A stretch of 64,000 nucleotides of DNA from an endosymbiont of Escarpia spicata (GCA_003349915.1 QFXE01000021.1:124001-188000); one strand, 5' to 3'; positions 24,984 to 34,822 are shown, counted from the first letter of the stretch. The notes: a model not told the origin generated them from the letters alone. Translations and numbers: made by a program.

Positions 24984-25721
24984 TCACCCCGTCAACTCAT
25001 CCGCCAGTCTCTGGCCTTCGGCGAAGTCGAGCGTCCCTTCGTAGATCGCCCGGCCGGTAATGGCGGCGGTGATGTTGGAGGTATCAGCTTTGCACAGCGC
25101 TTCAATATCACCGATATTGGTGATACCGCCGGAGGCCACGACAGGAATGTTGATGGCATTGGCCAGCGCCGTTGTGGCCTCCACATTGGGGCCGGTCATC
25201 ATGCCGTCACGGCCGATATCGGTGTAGACGATGGCAGAAACCCCATCATCTTCAAAACGGCGCGCCAACTCGGTCACCTCTTGATCAGTGACCTCCGCCC
25301 AGCCATTGATCGCCACCATGCCCTCTTTGGCATCCAGGCCAACGATGACATGACCTGGAAACGCTTTGCAGGCGCGGGCCACAAAATCAGGCTCTTTCAC
25401 CGCCTGAGTGCCGATGATGCAGTAGGTCACACCCGCCTTCAGATAGGCCTCAATGGTCGCCTCGTCGCGAATGCCGCCGCCCACCTGAATCGGCATGTCG
25501 GGATAGGCTTTTGCGATACCCTGTATAACGCCACCGTTGACCGGCTCACCGGCGAAGGCACCGTTGAGATCCACCAGGTGCAGACGCCGACCGCCAGCTT
25601 CAACCCAGCGGCCTGCCATCTCAACCGGGTTGTCGGAGAAGACGGTATCGTCCTCCATGCGGCCCTGGCGCAGGCGCACACACTGACCATCTTTCAAATC
25701 GATTGCGGGGATTAGTAACAC
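24984..25721 (-). CDS. hisA: ProFAR isomerase
   Basis: A 245-residue barrel that catalyses the Amadori rearrangement of ProFAR to PRFAR. It begins [20 protein letters not shown] with catalytic Asp in IDLKDG. The second catalytic Asp is in [14 protein letters not shown], and phosphate loops VGGGIR and VASGGI are present. A 75-base gap to hisF carries a short fragment of a dispersed repeat. Confidence 0.96.
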   Translation of the reverse strand: MLLIPAIDLKDGQCVRLRQGRMEDDTVFSDNPVEMAGRWVEAGGRRLHLVDLNGAFAGEPVNGGVIQGIAKAYPDMPIQVGGGIRDEATIEAYLKAGVTYCIIGTQAVKEPDFVARACKAFPGHVIVGLDAKEGMVAINGWAEVTDQEVTELARRFEDDGVSAIVYTDIGRDGMMTGPNVEATTALANAINIPVVASGGITNIGDIEALCKADTSNITAAITGRAIYEGTLDFAEGQRLADELTG

Positions 25722-25739
25722 AATACTTTCCTGATTAGC

Positions 25740-25804
25740 GTAGGAGCGGCGCCCTCGCCGCGATCTATCAAACTACCGGGTAATCGCGGCGAGGGCGCCG
25801 CTAC
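25740..25804. repeat. GTAGGAGCGGCGCC inverted repeat between hisH and hisA
   Basis: The left arm GTAGGAGCGGCGCCCTCGCC, continuing GCGAT, pairs with the right arm ATCGCGGCGAGGGCGCCGCT ending AC; a three-base bulge is the only imperfection. The element forms a very stable hairpin inside the his operon. It is a third repeat class in the window. Confidence 0.9.
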
Positions 25805-25811
25805 AGACAAA

Positions 25812-26453
25812 CTAAACATCCCAATTAACGAAATTCTTCAGCAGTTGCAGACCGTCATCAGCGCTCTTCTCCGGATGAAACTGCACCGCAAAAAGATTAT
25901 CCCGACCAATGGCACTAGCGAAGGTAACCCCGAAGTCGGTGGTGGCCTCTATCAAATCGCCATCATCAGGATCGACATAGTAGCTGTGTACAAAGTAGAA
26001 ACGGCTACCTTCATCGATATTCTCCCAGAGGGGATGATCGTGATTATGGCTCACCCGGTTCCAGCCCATATGCGGGATCTTCAACAGAGTCCCATCGGGT
26101 CCGCGTCCACCGGGAAAATGGCGCACCCTGCCGGGATAGAGACCGAGCAGTTCGGTACCACCATTCTCCTCGCTGAACTCCATCAACACCTGCTGCCCCA
26201 TGCAGATACCCAGAAACGGCTTGGATTGTGCCGCATCCAGGATCGCCCGGTTCAGATGGTGGTCGGAGATAGCGGCCATGCAGTCGCGAGCTGCCCCCTG
26301 GCCGGGAAAGACCACCCGGTCGGAGCTGAGAATCAGGGTCGGATCATCGGTCACCAGCACCTCGTCGCCGGGAGCGGTGACATGCTCCACCGCTTTGGCG
26401 ACGGAGCGCAGGTTACCCATACCGTAGTCAATGACTGCGATGCGTTGTGCCAT
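25812..26453 (-). CDS. hisH: imidazole glycerol phosphate synthase, glutamine amidotransferase subunit
   Basis: A 213-residue class I glutamine amidotransferase supplying ammonia to HisF. The oxyanion strand is VVFPGQGAA, the nucleophile elbow is FLGICMGQQ with the catalytic Cys, and the His/Glu pair is FAVQFHPEKS. Order in the operon is hisB, hisH, hisA, hisF. Confidence 0.95.
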   Translation of the reverse strand: MAQRIAVIDYGMGNLRSVAKAVEHVTAPGDEVLVTDDPTLILSSDRVVFPGQGAARDCMAAISDHHLNRAILDAAQSKPFLGICMGQQVLMEFSEENGGTELLGLYPGRVRHFPGGRGPDGTLLKIPHMGWNRVSHNHDHPLWENIDEGSRFYFVHSYYVDPDDGDLIEATTDFGVTFASAIGRDNLFAVQFHPEKSADDGLQLLKNFVNWDV

Positions 26454-26486
26454 CGAAATACTGCTCTTTATAATATTGGGGTAAGT

Positions 26487-27077
26487 TTACAGTGTGCCCT
26501 TGGTGGAAGGCACCACGTCGGACATGCGGGGATCCGGCTCCAGCGCCATGCGCAACGCCCGGCCCAGCGCCTTGAATACTGTCTCGGCCTGATGGTGGGC
26601 GTTGATGCCCCGCAGGTTGTCGATGTGCAGGGTCATACCGGCGTGGTTGACCAGTCCCTGAAAAAATTCCAGAAAGAGATCCACGTCGAACTCACCGATA
26701 CGGGCGCGGGTAAAGGCCACGTTATACTCCAGACCGGGACGGCCGGAGAAGTCGACCACCACCCTGGAGAGCGCTTCGTCCAGCGGCACATAGGCGTGAC
26801 CATAACGGCGGATACCCTTTTTATCCCCCAGTGCCTTGGCCAGCGCCTGCCCCAGGGTGATGCCGATATCCTCCACCGTGTGGTGCGCGTCGATCTCCAG
26901 ATCGCCCTTGGCATCAATCTCCAGGTCGATCAGGCCGTGACGGGCTACCTGATCCAGCATGTGGTCAAGAAAAGGGACGTCGGTCGCGAAACGGGAGGTA
27001 CCCGTACCGTCCAGATTCAGCGTAACGCTGATCTGAGTCTCCAGTGTATTGCGTTCCACCTGCGCTGTGCGCTGCAT
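26487..27077 (-). CDS. hisB: imidazoleglycerol-phosphate dehydratase
   Basis: A 196-residue manganese dehydratase (sixth histidine step). Metal-binding His motifs are visible: [13 protein letters not shown] and [10 protein letters not shown] in the first half, and [17 protein letters not shown] in the second. It is the monofunctional form without the phosphatase domain. It is the first gene of the his-tat run seen here; hisG, hisD and hisC are not in the window. Confidence 0.96.
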   Translation of the reverse strand: MQRTAQVERNTLETQISVTLNLDGTGTSRFATDVPFLDHMLDQVARHGLIDLEIDAKGDLEIDAHHTVEDIGITLGQALAKALGDKKGIRRYGHAYVPLDEALSRVVVDFSGRPGLEYNVAFTRARIGEFDVDLFLEFFQGLVNHAGMTLHIDNLRGINAHHQAETVFKALGRALRMALEPDPRMSDVVPSTKGTL

Positions 27078-27194
27078 GGGAAGGACTCCAAACAGTTATG
27101 GATTCAACGACGAATCGCCGACAAAGGACGCATTTTAGAGCAAAACCGACAAAATAGCAGCGCAAGGATCTACCGGTGGATTTCAGCGTGGATT

Positions 27195-27236
27195 GGTAGG
27201 CCTGATCAAGCGTAGCGGATCAGGCAAACGCCTACC
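27195..27236. repeat. GGTAGGC...GCCTACC inverted repeat
   Basis: The ends GGTAGGC and GCCTACC flank the inner pair CCTGATC / GGATCAGG. It overlaps the last codon of the rubrerythrin gene. Related GATCAGGC sequence appears after nifJ near 63210. Confidence 0.7.
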
Positions 27237-27813
27237 AGTTCTCCCCCAGCAACTCGAAGTGGGCCTGTGGATGAAGACAGGCGGGACAGACACCCGGCGC
27301 CTCATCTCCCTCATGCAGATAGCCACAGTTGCGGCAGCGCCAGACCACCTTGCCGTTGCGCCTGAAGACCCGTCCGGCTTCAAGGTTATCCGCCAAATCC
27401 TGGTAGCGCTTGCCGTGCTGTTTCTCCGCAATGGAGATCGCTTCGAACGCCATTGCCACCTGTTCGAAACCCTCTTCACGGGCAACCTTGGCAAACCCCG
27501 GATACATGGTGGTCCACTCGTGTTCCTCTCCCGCAGCGGCGTGGCGCAGATTCGCCAGAGTATCTCCCATGTCCCCCGCCGGAAAGGTTTCTGTAATCTC
27601 CACCTCTCCACCTTCGAGAAACTTGTAGAAACGCTTGGCGTGTTCCTTCTCCTGGTTCGCAGTCTCCTCGAAAATATGGGCGATCTGCACCAGGCCCTCT
27701 TTGCGAGCGGCACCTGCATAATAGGTATAACGATTGCGTGCCTGAGACTCACCGGCAAAGGCGGTCATCAGGTTTCTTTCCGTGCGGGTTCCTTTCAAAG
27801 ACTGACTCATCAT
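27232..27813 (-). CDS. rubrerythrin
   Basis: A 193-residue cytoplasmic peroxide-reducing di-iron protein. The N-terminal ferritin-like four-helix domain has the iron ligands in AFAGESQARNRYTYYAG and EEHEWTTMYPGFAKVA, plus a third helix ending AEKQHGKRYQ. The C-terminal rubredoxin-like domain has CRNCGYLHEG and CPACLHPQAHFE. Peroxide is reduced to water using electrons from rubredoxin or an NADH reductase. Two Met codons stand at the start; either could be used. Confidence 0.94.
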   Translation of the reverse strand: MMSQSLKGTRTERNLMTAFAGESQARNRYTYYAGAARKEGLVQIAHIFEETANQEKEHAKRFYKFLEGGEVEITETFPAGDMGDTLANLRHAAAGEEHEWTTMYPGFAKVAREEGFEQVAMAFEAISIAEKQHGKRYQDLADNLEAGRVFRRNGKVVWRCRNCGYLHEGDEAPGVCPACLHPQAHFELLGENW

Positions 27814-27830
27814 TCACCTCATGAAGTCGG

Positions 27831-27896
27831 GTAGGGCGCGCCGAGCGCACCAGAATAAGCAGTTTCAGCAATCATGGTGCGCGCGGCGCACCCTAC
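27831..27896. repeat. GTAGGGTGCGCC palindromic repeat, copy 4
   Basis: The left arm GTAGGGCGCGCCGAGCGCAC and right arm GTGCGCGCGGCGCACCCTAC have diverged slightly from each other. The middle AGAATAAGCAGTTTCAG then CAATCATG matches copy 5 at 34850 closely. It lies 17 bases upstream of the rubrerythrin start, within its promoter region. Confidence 0.9.
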
Positions 27897-27926
27897 GTTC
27901 TGACTCATAACTCACATCATGAAGTC

Positions 27927-28877
27927 TTAAAACATCTCTGCTTCCACTTCAAGATAGGCAATGCTTACGTGGCTGCCCACCTCCATATCAAAATCGACCC
28001 AATCCTTGTAATCGGAGAGCAGTTTCACCACGATGGGTTTGATCTCGTAGTCGCTCAAGCCCTCATCCAGCTGCTTCGCCACCTCATTTCTGAGGGTGGA
28101 GAGATAACGCTGGTAGGTTTTCGGAACCTCACGGCCGCCGGTTGCGCCGTGGCCAGGCACAAAAACCGCCGCATCCACTTTCAGAGCCATATCAATGGCC
28201 GCGATATTGCCCTTAAACGTCCCATGCCGCATCTGACCCAGACGACCAAGCATGACATTGTCCCCAAGAAACAGTAACTTCTTTGAAGGAACCTCGATCA
28301 TCAAATCGGAGTCGCTATGGGCCTTGGGCTCGAACAAAAACCGGATCTTGAGTCCGGCCAAGGTAACTTCACCACCATGATCAATCGCATGATTTGGCCC
28401 TACGACCTCCGTTCCCCTGGTTGCATTATCCGTCATGCTCAACAGTGAATCGACCCAGCTCTGGCCTTCGCCCTCTTCGATCTTGGCAATCATATTGGGA
28501 TGACCATAGATCGCCACCTTCGGATAGGCAGACCGGATCGCCTGATTGGCCAACCAGTGGTCGCCATGGATGTGGGTATTCATCACCGCAACCACCGGCT
28601 TGTCAGTGACCTTGCGGATCTGACGCAGCACCATCTCGCCGATCTGCACACTGGCGCCGGGATCGACAATCACCACGCCTTCATCGGTGACGATAAAGGC
28701 CGGATTGTTCATGAAACCCTGGTTCTCCACCGAGGGCCGACCCAGCGGGCCATGAATGACATAGACGCCGTCCGTCACCTGATCTGCAGGATAATTCTTC
28801 ACCGCCGGACCACGTTCTGCCGCGATCAGCAGCGCAGGCAGCAGACAGACCATCAAAAACAGATTTCTCATTCGCAC
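27927..28877 (-). CDS. exported MBL-fold metallohydrolase
   Basis: A 316-residue protein with a signal peptide (residues 1-19, ending LLIAA/ER) and a metallo-beta-lactamase fold. The zinc motif NTHIHGDHWLANQAI (residues ~100-114) is followed by HSDSDLMIE and FVPGHGATGG, the second and third metal-ligand regions. Homologues include SoxH-type and quinoprotein-relay metallohydrolases of sulfur oxidisers and methylotrophs; the substrate is unproven. A palindromic repeat separates it from rubrerythrin. Confidence 0.85.
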   Translation of the reverse strand: MRMRNLFLMVCLLPALLIAAERGPAVKNYPADQVTDGVYVIHGPLGRPSVENQGFMNNPAFIVTDEGVVIVDPGASVQIGEMVLRQIRKVTDKPVVAVMNTHIHGDHWLANQAIRSAYPKVAIYGHPNMIAKIEEGEGQSWVDSLLSMTDNATRGTEVVGPNHAIDHGGEVTLAGLKIRFLFEPKAHSDSDLMIEVPSKKLLFLGDNVMLGRLGQMRHGTFKGNIAAIDMALKVDAAVFVPGHGATGGREVPKTYQRYLSTLRNEVAKQLDEGLSDYEIKPIVVKLLSDYKDWVDFDMEVGSHVSIAYLEVEAEMF

Positions 28878-29090
28878 TCCTCATGGTTACCCGTCAATGG
28901 GCTTTTCATTATTGTAGATGAATGGTCAGGATCTCCAACCGGAAGACCTACAAGGAAGTTTCGCCCCGAAAATGGATCCGTCCAGTGCGTCATTTATCCT
29001 AATGGGTATCAAAATGACATCACAGTCTCACCAGCACCCCCTCCCCTTGTTACCACCCCGTATCCTATGAGTTGAATACCGCACAGCAGG

Positions 29091-29195
29091 TTAATGAAAC
29101 CACCAACCCCTTTTGCGGTCATTTTGTGCCTGAATACTGCCGACTATTGCCAATAAAATGAGTAAGCTGATGCTTACTTGATAAAAACGTTTCAT
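29091..29195 (-). CDS. small secreted or membrane peptide, 34 aa
   Basis: A micro-ORF from the ATG at 29195 (GAGG five bases upstream) to the TAA at 29091. The first ~23 residues form a signal-like hydrophobic segment (VSISLLILLAIVGSIQAQ). The tail is short, basic and aromatic (NDRKRGWWFH). It has no recognised homologue. It may be the remaining head of a larger gene or a genuine small peptide. The gap 28878-29236 holds nothing else that I can support. Confidence 0.4.
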   Translation of the reverse strand: MKRFYQVSISLLILLAIVGSIQAQNDRKRGWWFH

Positions 29196-29236
29196 GGTGA
29201 CCTCATTCATCAATTCCTTAAGTTGTCAGAGCTGCG

Positions 29237-30416
29237 TCACTTAACCCCGCCGTGTTTTTTCAGGATATCGACAACTTCGGAATAACCCTTCTCAAGCGCC
29301 TGTCGCAAAGGGGTCCAGCTACGGTTGTTTCTGGCATTGACATCCGCTCCCCTGGATATGAGAAGACGACAAATCTCCTTTCTTTTTCTGGAACAGGCCT
29401 CAAACAGTGGTGTTCGGCCGTTTTTATCCCTGGCTTCAATATCGGCCCCCTTTGAAATGAGAAGCTCGCCAATCTCCTTGCAACCCACCATATGCAGAGG
29501 CGTTTTATCCTGATAACCCCTAACATTGATGTCCGCCCCTTTAGAAATCAGAAACTCAGCAATATGCCTTTGACCCTCATCATGGCAGCTTAAAGCAGCA
29601 TTGTGCAGCAACGCATAGCCTCCAACCATCATGTTAAAATCAGCTCCCCGTTCAACAAGCAACTTGAAAATTTCCTCGCCATTTTTATTACGCTTGTTGA
29701 GGGCCGCGTATAGGGGTATAGAAAGGTTCTGGGGCTGCATTAACATCGGCACCCTGATCTATAAGAAATTGGCATATTTCTTTGTGACCGGCGTGTGCAG
29801 CATAATAGAGAGGCGTGAGGTTACGATCATCTTTTGCGTTAACTTTTTCTCCTTTAGCAATAAGCGCTTTAACCACATCCAGAGTCCCGCTCTTTGCGGC
29901 CTCATGGATATCTGCTGCATTGATCGCATTATCTGCCGGCGATGCCTCGGGTTTGGCCTCAACTTTTTGTTCCTTCTGCTCGCGTTCCACGATGGTCAAG
30001 CGGTAGACGCGCTCCAAAGCATGGACTTGAATCCAGGTCTCCTGGCCCTCTTTTGCGACTTTGAAGTACAAATCTTTTTTTGTTCTCTTTAAGATTTCAG
30101 CATCTGTCCCTTTTAACGCATTTTCATGATGCTTGAGTATCCTCAAACGGCCTGGCGCTTGGGCACCTTTTTTCAGACGATATTCGATATGGTAGTAATG
30201 CCCTTCAATGTTAATTTTATTTTTGGCATTATCGCGAAATGAATGCGAATCAATTTCACTCTCTTTATAGGAAGCTATCCAGAAACCCTGCATCCTGGAT
30301 ATCAGGGGGTGGTCACTGCTTCCCAACCTGTCAGTATTTGCATAAACAGCACCGACCATCGTCAATACGATGAAAATAGTCGTGCAAGTTTTAAAAAAAT
30401 ATTTCATGACAACCAC
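29237..30416 (-). pseudogene. ankyrin-repeat protein, frameshifted into two ORFs
   Basis: The first reading frame (30416 to 29688) gives a signal-like N-terminus, a ~110-residue unknown domain and two ankyrin repeats, then terminates. Five further repeats continue in another frame to 29237. Removing one base from the four-base G run at 29731-29734 (plus strand) restores the consensus GADVNAAQNLSIPLYAALNK, so a single-base insertion is the simplest explanation. The combined protein would be ~390 residues, exported, with seven ankyrin repeats for protein binding. The downstream half could only be made from an internal start. Confidence 0.8.
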
Positions 30417-30424
30417 TGCGCGAC

Positions 30425-32686
30425 CTATTTACCCGCCCTGACCAAACCACCCAGCCCTATCTCTTCCAGCGCATTGCTGAGCAACGCCCTGACTTCAGCA
30501 GCCTTTTCGCAGCGCAGCGCCGCCTGCAGCAGTTCCCTGGCCCTGGCGCGGCTGATGGAATGAATCACCCACTTCACCCGTAGCAGGCTGCTGGCGCTCA
30601 TACTAAGATTTTCGACCCCCATGCCCAGCAGCAAGACCGCCGCTGCAGGGCTGCCTGCCATCTCACCACAGACGCTTACCTCCCGGTGAAATTGCCTGCC
30701 CCCCTCCACTACCTGAATCAAGGCCCGCAACACAGCGGGATGCAGATCGTCGTAGATCTCCGCCACATGGGAGTTGTTGCGATCCACCGCCAACAGATAC
30801 TGGGTCAAATCGTTGGTGCCGACAGAGAGAAAATCGACCCGGCGCGCCAACGCTTCCACCTGATAGACCGCAGCGGGCACTTCTATCATCACACCGACAC
30901 GGGGCATCTTCACCCCATGGCCCTCTTCGATCAGTTCATCGTGTGCCCGCTGAATCAGCAGCAGTGAATCATCCACCTCACTCACATTGCTGATCATTGG
31001 CAATAGCAGCTGCAGATTATCCAAGCCGACAGCTGCACGCAGCACGGCACGCACTTGGGTGAGGAAGATCTCCGGATGATCCAGTGAGATACGGATACCG
31101 CGCCAGCCAAGGAATGGGTTGGACTCATTGACCGGAAAATAGGGTAGAGGCTTATCGCCACCAATGTCGAGGGTGCGGATGGTGACCGGCCTGGGGGCAA
31201 AGGTCTCAAGAACATTCCGATAGTTTGCGGTCTGCGCCTCTTCACTGGGGAAACGGTCGCGCACCATAAAGGGGACTTCTGTTCGATAGAGACCGACCCC
31301 CGCTGCCTCATCGGAACCCAGTGTACTCATCTCGGAAACCAGACCAGTGTTCAGATAGAGCCGCACCGACACCCCGTCGGAGGTCTCTGGAGGCAGATCA
31401 CGGGTCGCCTCCAGCTCGGCGCTCAATGCCCGATCCTCCTCCGCCAACCGCAGGTACTCTGTTCTCACCGACGGCGCCGGTGAAACATAGATACGCCCCC
31501 GGTAACCATCGCTGATGAGGAAACGCCCATCGACCCGCCCCACGGGCAGATCGCTCACCCCCATGACTGCAGGAACGCCCATCGCCCGTGCCAATATGGC
31601 GACATGGGAGAAACTGGCGCCCTTGGCTGAAACAAGTCCCGCAAGACGTTCCATCGGTACATCGGCAAGCTGCATGGCGCTGACCTCATCACCTACCAGG
31701 ATGGTGTCCTCCGGATAGTCGACCGGACCGGAGCGCTCCTGCTGCAGGTGCATGAGTATGCGGCGGCCCAGATCGCGCACATCAGATGCCCGCTCCCGCA
31801 GGTAGACATCGTCCATGCCATCGAACACCTTGGCATGCTCTTCGATGGTCTGACGCAAGGCACCGGCCGCCCAATCGCCAGCCATGATGCGTTCCACTGT
31901 CTTACCGATCAGAGAGTCGCTGCCCAGCATCATGAGCCAGGCATCGAACAGCGCCCGGTCTTCAGCAGGCAGACTGTCCTCCACCCGGTCTTCCAGGGCC
32001 ATCAAATCCTCCACCACAGCAGCCACTGCGGTGCGGAAATCCTCCTCCTCCTGCTCGGGGTCTTCTGCCTTGCGGTCAGGCACTGCATCCAGATCGGCAG
32101 GGGGATAGACGACTACCGCCGTGCCCAGGGCCACGCCTGGGGCACCTGCACGTCCCTGCAGAAAACGGGTGGGGGGCGCCACACCCTCCATGGCGACAAG
32201 TTCGCCACTCGCCTGGGCATGGGTAATGGCGCCTGCAAGCTGTGCGGCAAGAGTAAAAAGAAAGGTTACCTCGCTGTCATCGAAGGTACGCTGCTCAATC
32301 TGACGCACCACCAGTACGCCGAGTACCCTGCGATTCTGGATAATCGGCACACCGAGAAAACCGTGATAGCGGGTTTCACCCGTCTCATGGGCAAACAGAT
32401 AGTGACGATGATCGGGGGCATCCGCAACGTTGACCGGCTCGGCGCGCTCGCATACCAGCCCAATCAGCCCCCGATGCAGGGGGAGCCTGACTTTACCGAC
32501 AGCAGCGGACTGCAAACCTTCCGTGGCCCGCAGTACATGTTCGCGCCTCTCGAAATCGGTCAGGTAGACGGAACAGACATCGGCACCCACCGCTTTTTTC
32601 ACCCGCGTTACAATGAGTTCCAGCGCCTCACCCAGATCGGGGGCGGCGTTTACCTCTTTGACAATTCGATGCAGGGTTTCGAGCAT
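30425..32686 (-). CDS. ptsP: phosphoenolpyruvate-protein phosphotransferase PtsP (GAF plus enzyme I)
   Basis: A 753-residue enzyme I of the nitrogen PTS. The GAF domain occupies ~1-160. The phospho-His region is KGASFSHVAILARAMGVPAV near residue 355. The PEP-binding barrel includes LYRTEVPFMVRDRFPSE, TLDIGGDKPLPYFP and RVGVMIEVPAAVYQ, and the motif FLSVGTNDLTQYLLAVDRNN precedes the active-site Cys in VSVCGEMAG. It phosphorylates NPr and through it EIIA-Ntr, regulating nitrogen and potassium balance. It lies next to rppH, as in many gammaproteobacteria. Confidence 0.95.
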   Translation of the reverse strand: MLETLHRIVKEVNAAPDLGEALELIVTRVKKAVGADVCSVYLTDFERREHVLRATEGLQSAAVGKVRLPLHRGLIGLVCERAEPVNVADAPDHRHYLFAHETGETRYHGFLGVPIIQNRRVLGVLVVRQIEQRTFDDSEVTFLFTLAAQLAGAITHAQASGELVAMEGVAPPTRFLQGRAGAPGVALGTAVVVYPPADLDAVPDRKAEDPEQEEEDFRTAVAAVVEDLMALEDRVEDSLPAEDRALFDAWLMMLGSDSLIGKTVERIMAGDWAAGALRQTIEEHAKVFDGMDDVYLRERASDVRDLGRRILMHLQQERSGPVDYPEDTILVGDEVSAMQLADVPMERLAGLVSAKGASFSHVAILARAMGVPAVMGVSDLPVGRVDGRFLISDGYRGRIYVSPAPSVRTEYLRLAEEDRALSAELEATRDLPPETSDGVSVRLYLNTGLVSEMSTLGSDEAAGVGLYRTEVPFMVRDRFPSEEAQTANYRNVLETFAPRPVTIRTLDIGGDKPLPYFPVNESNPFLGWRGIRISLDHPEIFLTQVRAVLRAAVGLDNLQLLLPMISNVSEVDDSLLLIQRAHDELIEEGHGVKMPRVGVMIEVPAAVYQVEALARRVDFLSVGTNDLTQYLLAVDRNNSHVAEIYDDLHPAVLRALIQVVEGGRQFHREVSVCGEMAGSPAAAVLLLGMGVENLSMSASSLLRVKWVIHSISRARARELLQAALRCEKAAEVRALLSNALEEIGLGGLVRAGK

Positions 32687-32795
32687 TAGCCCTCTGAGAT
32701 CAGGTCAAACAAACGGGACAAAATTGTAGGGGCGCCGCTCCTGCTCACTCTTCGCTGGAAACCTCTTAATTGCTCAGAGGCCCCGAACACGCCTT

Positions 32796-33320
32796 TCAGC
32801 GCCGGTTTTGCCGCAAATAGTTCGAATGCGAACGCGTCGGCATGCCTTCAGGATAGAGCAGCGGCGCCAACTCCTCCAGAGCACGGGCATAAACACTGCG
32901 TTTGAAATAGATCACTTCCCGCACCGGCAGCCAGTATTTCACCCAACGCCACTCATCAAATTCCGGTGTGTCGGTGCCGTCGAAGCAGAACGAATCCTCT
33001 GGGCATTTTGTCTTCAACAGAAACCAGACCTGCTTCTGCCCAATGCAGAGGGGCTGGCAGTTCTTACGGATATAACGCGCCGGGAGACGGTAGCGCAACC
33101 AGTTCCGCGTTGAGCCCATGATCTCGACCTGGTGGGGCTTCAGGCCGACCTCCTCTTCCAGTTCCCGATACATCGCCTGTTCAGGCGTCTCATCGCTATT
33201 AATTCCACCCTGAGGAAACTGCCAGGCATTCTGGCCCACACGGCGTCCCCAGAACAACTGTCGATGGTTGTTGCAGAGAATGATGCCGACATTGGGTCGA
33301 AAACCATCAGAATCGATCAA
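32796..33320 (-). CDS. rppH: RNA pyrophosphohydrolase (Nudix)
   Basis: A 174-residue enzyme that removes pyrophosphate from the 5' end of mRNA to trigger decay. RppH proteins begin [17 protein letters not shown]; here that position is a TTG (33320), which I take as the start because the longer frame to 33476 does not resemble the family and runs into the next promoter. The Nudix box is [23 protein letters not shown]. The conserved GQKQVWFLL and [10 protein letters not shown] segments follow. It is upstream of ptsP on the same strand, giving an rppH-ptsP pair. Confidence 0.9.
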   Translation of the reverse strand: MIDSDGFRPNVGIILCNNHRQLFWGRRVGQNAWQFPQGGINSDETPEQAMYRELEEEVGLKPHQVEIMGSTRNWLRYRLPARYIRKNCQPLCIGQKQVWFLLKTKCPEDSFCFDGTDTPEFDEWRWVKYWLPVREVIYFKRSVYARALEELAPLLYPEGMPTRSHSNYLRQNRR

Positions 33321-33489
33321 AGGTTCAACTCTTAGTCCAGTTAACAGGGTACTGTGATTTTTCCATAAACCCAGTTTATCGGCAAGCAAACCAGGCAACA
33401 TAAGACTTTGCTTATAAAGAAAAATCCGGTACCTTGGCTCTTTTGGGACTCTTCGCAGGAAGATTTCCTCAACCAACAGGATTTAACCC

Positions 33490-34152
33490 ATGGCCCTTGC
33501 CCTCTTCGACCTCGATAACACACTGCTGGCCGGGGACTCCGACTATCTCTGGGGGACCTGGCTGGTGGAGAACGGGGTTGTGGATGGCGAATTCTACGAA
33601 CGCGAAAACGAGCGTTTCTACCAGGAGTACAAAGAGGGCCGGCTCGATATCCTTGAGTTTCTGCGTTTTTCCCTGCGACCGTTGCGTGACCATGAACCGG
33701 ATCAGTTGCTGAAATGGCGGGCAGCGTTCCTGACCGATAAAATCGACCCGATCATCAGCACAAGCGCCCGACAACTGCTGCAAAAACACCGGGATGCAGG
33801 AGATGAGCTGATGATCATCACTGCCACCAATGCCTTCGTCACCACTCCCATCGCCGAAAGATTTGGCGTGGAGAACCTGATCGCCACCGAACCTGAAAAA
33901 ATCGACGACCGATATACCGGAGAAGTGGCGGGAGAACCCTGTTTTCAGATCGGCAAGGTCAACCGGCTCAACCGATGGCTCGAAGAAAAAGGCATGGATC
34001 TGCAGAATAGCTGGTTCTACAGCGACTCCCACAACGACATCCCCCTGCTGGAACGCGTCGACCATCCCGTGGCGGTCGACCCGGATGAGACACTGCTCCG
34101 CCACGCAGGGGAAAAGGATTGGCCCATTCTAAGGCTGCACGGCGAAAATTAG
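33490..34152 (+). CDS. HAD-IB family phosphatase (SerB-like)
   Basis: A 220-residue hydrolase. HAD motif I is FDLDNTLL (nucleophile Asp near residue 6), motif II Thr is in MIITATNAFV, and motif IV is WFYSDSHNDIPLLERV. The helical cap between residues ~18 and 80 is the IB type found in phosphoserine phosphatase and related enzymes. The substrate is unknown; paralogues act on small phosphate esters. It is divergent from rppH and ends 44 bases before the next small gene. Confidence 0.9.
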   Translation: MALALFDLDNTLLAGDSDYLWGTWLVENGVVDGEFYERENERFYQEYKEGRLDILEFLRFSLRPLRDHEPDQLLKWRAAFLTDKIDPIISTSARQLLQKHRDAGDELMIITATNAFVTTPIAERFGVENLIATEPEKIDDRYTGEVAGEPCFQIGKVNRLNRWLEEKGMDLQNSWFYSDSHNDIPLLERVDHPVAVDPDETLLRHAGEKDWPILRLHGEN

Positions 34153-34196
34153 GCCATACTTGAGGTGTATTTAACCATCTGACCAGACCACAAAGC

Positions 34197-34430
34197 ATGA
34201 ACAGAACCGTTTTTTTCGCCGTACTCATCGTCCTGATCGGCGGCATCTATTATGTACTCAAAACCTCCGATGCCCCGCCGGAGCAGGACGTCACCCTGAC
34301 CCCCAAGCAGTACATCGAACTGGTGGAGCGAAAAAAGGCGGCCCGCCTCGCTGCCTCAAAGCTGGAGGCATCCATGCAGCGTTCCGAAGAAAAACTAAAA
34401 CAGGCGCAGCAGGAAGCGAATCAGCGCTGA
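34197..34430 (+). CDS. small single-TM protein with coiled-coil tail
   Basis: A 77-residue protein with an N-terminal TM helix (residues ~4-23) and a charged, heptad-rich C-terminal helix (KKAARLAASKLEASMQRSEE). No family was recognised. Its stop overlaps the end of the convergent gene by 10 bases. Its role may relate to the HAD gene, with which it is co-directional. Confidence 0.6.
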   Translation: MNRTVFFAVLIVLIGGIYYVLKTSDAPPEQDVTLTPKQYIELVERKKAARLAASKLEASMQRSEEKLKQAQQEANQR

Positions 34431-34822
34431 CAGATCGAAGGCTGGTCAGGATTTTCCACCGCATCGGCGATAGCGTTGACCAGATCCCCCAACTCTTCCG
34501 CCGTCACGACCTCCAGCAGGCGCCGCATGACCTTCGGATCGATAGCCGCCTGCACAGTACGGCCGTCCTTCAGGGTGATATTGACTCCGGCCGCATGCAC
34601 GTGATCTTCTCCCTCGGCTTCCGCAACCAAAATCTCGTTGAAGTCCAGCATCTTGTCGTAGAAGGCCTCAACCCGATCATTGAGATCGTCGTCGATATCC
34701 TCCGGCAACATCACCAACCAGCCCTCGTCGTCTTTTGATGTCTCCGGCACCATCTCCTGATCCTGCAAAAACTCAATAAAACGCCGCCAGGGGCGCTCAT
34801 CGAAAAAGATATACTCCAGCAA
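34421..34822 (-). CDS. conserved-looking hypothetical acidic protein
   Basis: A 133-residue soluble, strongly acidic protein beginning MLEYIFFDERPWRRFIEFLQ, with a central ITLKDGRTVQAAIDPKVMRR segment and an alpha-helical C-terminus. I do not recognise a named family, but composition and frame quality support a real gene. It converges with the small TM protein gene and overlaps its end. Confidence 0.7.
   Translation of the reverse strand: MLEYIFFDERPWRRFIEFLQDQEMVPETSKDDEGWLVMLPEDIDDDLNDRVEAFYDKMLDFNEILVAEAEGEDHVHAAGVNITLKDGRTVQAAIDPKVMRRLLEVVTAEELGDLVNAIADAVENPDQPSICQR

Noticed and set aside
25845-27215. 456-codon plus-strand frame across hisH and hisB
   Set aside because: It is antisense to two fully conserved his genes; length reflects codon composition only.
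31748-32689. 313-codon plus-strand frame over ptsP
   Set aside because: Shadow of the conserved GAF and enzyme I coding sequence on the other strand.
33321-33476. Extended N-terminus of RppH to an ATG at 33476
   Set aside because: The extra 52 residues do not resemble RppH, and the family N-terminus IDSDGFRPN begins at the TTG start chosen.
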